Shown: positions 63,761 through 64,000 of the stretch, piece after piece
Layout: each line of letters starts with the position of its first letter
How positions within the stretch are numbered: the stretch's first letter is position 1
From: Blastomussa wellsi
Taxonomy: Eukaryota; Cnidaria; Anthozoa; Scleractinia; Plerogyridae
Direction of reading: 5' to 3'
NCBI GenBank assembly: GCA_947652115.1
Contig: OX393564.1
Span: forward strand, 3,899,098-3,963,097
DNA: 64,000 nucleotides
Translations under genes and position numbers: made by a program
The notes under the pieces: model-generated
What the model saw: only the letters and a program-made list of their open reading frames with translations
What the model was told of the DNA's origin: nothing
The model's database searches: none

Positions 63761-63934
63761 CACACACATAGAAAAGGCAGGTTCTGGCGCAACCAATAGC
63801 AGTAAGAGTTAAAAATTAAAATTAATCCTAGCACGGATAAAAGTTTTCAACTTTCACCCGTGGGAGAATTAATTTTAATTTTTAACTCTTACTTCTATTG
63901 GTTGCGACCAGAACCTGCCTTTTCTATGTGTGTG
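63761..63934. mobile_element. Fold-back element, arms about 64-66 nt
   Basis: CACACACATAGAAAAGGCAG, then GTTCTGGCGCAACCAATAGC and GTTAAAAATTAAAATTAAT, is mirrored by ATTAATTTTAATTTTTAAC, CTATTGGTTGCGACCAGAAC and CTGCCTTTTCTATGTGTGTG. The loop is about 44 nt. It is in the Eph intron that runs off the window; bases 63617-63760 and 63935-64000 show nothing else. Confidence 0.75.
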
Positions 63935-64000
63935 CCCCTGAGAGTGAAAACAATTTCTCAAACAAATTCATATAAAAACAGGAAAAATCATCCTGAAATT

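Overview
This is an animal nuclear window. Its genes are split by spliceosomal GT..AG introns, with many short exons in phases 0, 1 and 2. It holds a ubiquitin-specific protease, G-protein-coupled receptors and an Eph-type receptor tyrosine kinase. Introns and spacers are AT-rich and full of small palindromic (MITE-like) elements, tRNA-headed SINEs and a Penelope/LINE-like nest. This mix points to an anthozoan cnidarian (coral or sea anemone). That placement is inference from style; no single marker proves it.

Layout. (1) 739-17533, plus strand: 25 exons of the C-terminal part of a USP5/USP13-type deubiquitinase (isopeptidase T), with the 5' end outside the window. The exons join into one open frame of 716 codons plus stop. 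(2) 18486-45603, minus strand: a tandem cluster of three paralogous receptors, called here A (18486-24470), B (29924-37428) and C (39658-45603). Each has a signal peptide, a somatomedin-B domain, a long Cys-rich ectodomain and a family-B (secretin/methuselah-like) seven-helix domain. Each has 7 coding exons with identical intron phases. A and C are open from end to end (757 and 769 aa). B carries a nonsense codon just after TM3 and a 24-nt in-frame deletion in TM6, so it is a young pseudogene or a truncated three-helix protein. The last intron of B contains a 1.9-kb CCAA/CCAG array with a 960-bp higher-order repeat. (3) 47615-51181, plus strand: a 4-exon gene for a small acidic membrane protein of 155 aa that I do not recognise. 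(4) 52580-53740, minus strand: an intronless rhodopsin-class GPCR of 386 aa. (5) 58943-63616, minus strand: 9 exons of an Eph receptor (kinase domain, then SAM domain), with the 5' end outside the window.

The genes do not form a pathway in the bacterial sense. The strongest functional theme is cell-surface signalling: four receptor genes or pseudogenes, a further GPCR and an Eph kinase next to one housekeeping deubiquitinase. The most unusual content is the SMB-7TM receptor cluster with its partly decayed middle member, the satellite and expanded palindrome inside that member, a Penelope-like fragment with a hammerhead-like core split by a LINE tail, and several repeat families whose copies can be paired within the window.
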